Positions 40,189 through 41,704 of a stretch of 41,704 nucleotides of DNA are shown piece by piece. Where the stretch lies: NCBI GenBank assembly GCA_946632055.1, contig CAMPAR010000009.1, positions 1 through 41,704 on the forward strand, read 5' to 3'. Source of the DNA: an uncultured Lachnospiraceae bacterium (lineage in GTDB: Bacteria > Bacillota > Clostridia > Lachnospirales > Lachnospiraceae). Numbering within the stretch: position 1 is the stretch's first letter; every line of letters begins with the position of its first letter. The position numbers were made by a program, and so were the translations under genes. Under the pieces are notes generated by a model. The model saw nothing but the letters and a program-made list of their open reading frames with translations, did not search any database and was not told the origin of the DNA.

Positions 40189-41244
40189 TCAGCCCTCAAT
40201 CAGCCTTCTCATGGCTTCCTGATGACGCGCAACCTGCGTGATCGAGTCGACGCCGATGTCGCGGTTATGCTCGCCGCCTTCGTACTCGGAGCTTAAGAAG
40301 CCGTGATAGCCGGCCTTCTTGAAAGCTTCGATGACCTCGGGAAGCGCAACTGCGGTCTCGACAAGGTCTTCATGTACGTCGTAGAACTTCGCATGGGTGT
40401 GGAAAATGTACTCGATATTGTCGATGATGTCCTGCGGATCCGACCAGGAATAGGTGAAGGAATTGTTGGCGTACCACTCGTTTCCGGGGTTCGGCCCAAG
40501 CTTGCCGATGGCCTCCATCATTTCCTTCATGCCGTTTGCCATACGGTACTCGAAGTTCGCCTTTCCGAGGTCGAGATCATATTTGATCTTGACGAAGCCG
40601 TCGGAAACACGCTTCAGGTAGCAGTCGTCTACGATCTTCAGACCTTCTTCTGTCGCGCCCATGCGGCGTGCCTTGTCGCGGACAACGTCCGGAAGGTTTT
40701 TGCAGAAGATGCCCATGTCCGGAATAAAGCCGAAGAACTTCGTGCCCGTGCGGCGGATCATCGAAAGATAACCTTCCGCCCAGCTCGAATTCAGTGAGAA
40801 AGGCGCATGGACTTCAAGGCCGATCTTCACGCCGACCTGTTCCGCATACTCCAAAGAGCCCTCGATAACAGGCATCGGAGTAGAAACGAGGGTACGGATG
40901 ACCGGGAAGCCGAGAAGGGACGCGAGTCTGAGATCCCGCTTCATCATATTGACCTGCTCCCCGACAGAAAGCGTACGGTTCTGGAAGATGCGGTTCTCCA
41001 GGAACGCATCGTAGCAGGAAGGCTCGAGGTTGTACTTTTTGAGGTCTGCAAACCATTTCTCGCGGAAAGCTTCGTCCTCGATCGGCTTCGGGAACTTCTT
41101 GATCATCTGCTCCGCGAGAAGCTCGACGCCGGTCGCGCCGGTCTTCGAGCACTCACGAAGACAGCCCTCCAGATCGAGAATTCCTGCGTAGTATTCGTCC
41201 TGATAGCTGTAAAAAGAAATACTTCTTCTGATATCGTAACTCAT
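40189..41244 (-). CDS. C-glycoside deglycosidase large subunit (TIM-barrel sugar isomerase/epimerase)
   Basis: A 351-residue AP-endonuclease-2/xylose-isomerase-like TIM barrel from the ATG at 41244 (AGGAGG nine bases upstream; the frame to 41265 lacks a site). Likely metal ligands: Glu in GLEVHAP, Asp in GFIPDMG, His in IFHTHAKFYD and Glu in SSEYEGG. The region GVELLAEQMIKKFP and the insertion before GTKFFGFIPDMG resemble the catalytic subunits (DgpB/CarC group) of C-glycoside deglycosidases, which cleave the C-C bond of 3-oxo-C-glucosides by Mn2+-assisted deprotonation. The small-subunit gene is 17 bases upstream, which makes the assignment much stronger. The 3-oxidising Gfo/Idh/MocA enzyme is not in the window. 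Confidence 0.85.
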   Translation of the reverse strand: MSYDIRRSISFYSYQDEYYAGILDLEGCLRECSKTGATGVELLAEQMIKKFPKPIEDEAFREKWFADLKKYNLEPSCYDAFLENRIFQNRTLSVGEQVNMMKRDLRLASLLGFPVIRTLVSTPMPVIEGSLEYAEQVGVKIGLEVHAPFSLNSSWAEGYLSMIRRTGTKFFGFIPDMGIFCKNLPDVVRDKARRMGATEEGLKIVDDCYLKRVSDGFVKIKYDLDLGKANFEYRMANGMKEMMEAIGKLGPNPGNEWYANNSFTYSWSDPQDIIDNIEYIFHTHAKFYDVHEDLVETAVALPEVIEAFKKAGYHGFLSSEYEGGEHNRDIGVDSITQVARHQEAMRRLIEG

Positions 41245-41261
41245 CTTTCTCGCCCTCCTTC

Positions 41262-41654
41262 TCAAATCGTAAAGTCCGTCTTACATTCCGTGATCCACGG
41301 GAAAGGCATATAGGACGGCGCAATGTGCTGCACTGCAACAAGCTTGTGTTCGCCGGGCTCAAGGCCTCCGGCCTTCTTCACATTCACTGCTGCATACTCG
41401 CCGAATTCCCAGCGGTAGTCGGAATCAATGACGGTCGACATTTCATTCAGTGTAAAGGTCTCACCGTTCACGGTCATACTGATATCTTCACGGGGAATCT
41501 CCTCTCCGTCGATCGTGACCTTGATATCATGCACGATCGAGAGCGTGATGCCTCTGTAATACTGAGATTTCCAGCGGAAAGAAAAGCCTGTCTTTTCGCC
41601 GTTTTCCACGATGTTTTTAAACCCTTCCGGGTCAAAGATCACACGTGCTGCCAT
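41262..41654 (-). CDS. C-glycoside deglycosidase small (beta) subunit, DUF6379 type
   Basis: A 130-residue beta-sandwich protein. Several segments match what I know of the small subunits of C-glycoside deglycosidases (DUF6379): VENGEKTGFSFRW, YYRGITLSIVHDIKVTIDGEEIP, FTLNEMST, RWEFGEYAAV, GGLEPGEHKL and SYMPFP. In characterised enzymes the small subunit covers and shapes the active site of the TIM-barrel subunit and has no catalysis of its own. It starts with AGGAGGTAATT before the ATG. The large-subunit gene follows after 17 bases. No signal peptide. Confidence 0.88.
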   Translation of the reverse strand: MAARVIFDPEGFKNIVENGEKTGFSFRWKSQYYRGITLSIVHDIKVTIDGEEIPREDISMTVNGETFTLNEMSTVIDSDYRWEFGEYAAVNVKKAGGLEPGEHKLVAVQHIAPSYMPFPWITECKTDFTI

Positions 41655-41656
41655 AA

Positions 41657-41704
41657 TTACCTCCTTCGGTATGGTTTTTCGTCCTCGGGGACAGGTTCCG
41701 ATTG
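41657..41704 (-). CDS. C-terminal end of an upstream gene (partial)
   Basis: Fifteen codons run in from the window edge (QSEPVPEDEKPYRRR) to a TAA that sits inside the ribosome site of the small-subunit gene, an arrangement typical of operons. The polar, basic ending would fit the cytoplasmic tail of a transporter. Other frames are also open over this short span, so this is tentative. Confidence 0.35.
   Translation of the reverse strand, partial: QSEPVPEDEKPYRRR

Noticed and set aside
1-41704. tRNA or rRNA genes, integrases, transposases, CRISPR arrays
   Set aside because: I looked for these on both strands and saw none; only the non-coding MITE-like block suggests mobility. A tRNA scan would settle the first point.

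Overview
The window looks like a chromosomal segment of a fairly GC-rich anaerobic Firmicute (Clostridia, probably Lachnospiraceae-like). The signs are an infC-rpmI-rplT operon with an AUU-started infC and an attenuator leader, a T-box upstream of thrS, strong AGGAGG ribosome binding sites, sigma-A type promoters, a butyrate kinase, and a fatty acid kinase pair (DegV/FakB and DAK2/FakA). The taxonomic call is inference; there is no rRNA gene in the window. Almost everything from 1.4 kb onward is on the minus strand, so most operons are read right to left.

Left part (1-12.7 kb). A truncated nucleoside-type ABC permease and an EEP-family phosphatase/nuclease lie on the plus strand and end at a strong hairpin terminator. 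A three-gene minus-strand operon follows (thermolysin-like M4 lipoprotein, zinc-ribbon membrane protein, lipoprotein), all with Thr/Glu-rich linkers. Next come a membrane-anchored LuxR-type regulator, a YhhN-family membrane protein, a truncated desulfidase-family gene joined tail-to-tail with an MGMT-like gene, the infC-rpmI-rplT operon with its leader, and a second zinc-ribbon membrane protein.

Centre (12.8-23.4 kb). This is the most interesting part: one apparent ten-gene operon driven by a TTGTAT/TATAAT extended -10 promoter, with genes overlapping or separated by 2-58 bases. In order of transcription it encodes an acyl-AMP ligase fused to a carrier domain, two PlsC-like acyltransferases, a free-standing acyl carrier protein, a fusion of an LRAT/NlpC-like domain to an Sfp-type phosphopantetheinyl transferase, a membrane-anchored serine alpha/beta hydrolase, a DegV/FakB fatty-acid-binding protein, an MFS_2/GPH-family transporter, a FakA-like kinase and a second alpha/beta hydrolase whose nucleophile position is Cys. 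Together they have the parts to import, activate, carrier-load, transfer and hydrolyse acyl chains. I read it as an undescribed lipid-assembly or lipid-remodelling system.

Right part (23.5-41.7 kb). After thrS with its T-box leader comes a glycoside and sugar catabolic region: epimerase/dehydratase, ferredoxin-type aldo/keto reductase, GH35/42-like hydrolase, UvrA-like ABC protein, sugar-phosphate isomerase/epimerase, HAD phosphatase, MFS transporter, butyrate kinase, two tandem type-B carboxylesterases, a flavodoxin-family gene fragment, and the large and small subunits of what appears to be a C-glycoside deglycosidase. A MITE-like element with terminal inverted repeats separates the UvrA-like gene from the epimerase gene. 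The content suggests use of acylated or C-linked plant glycosides.
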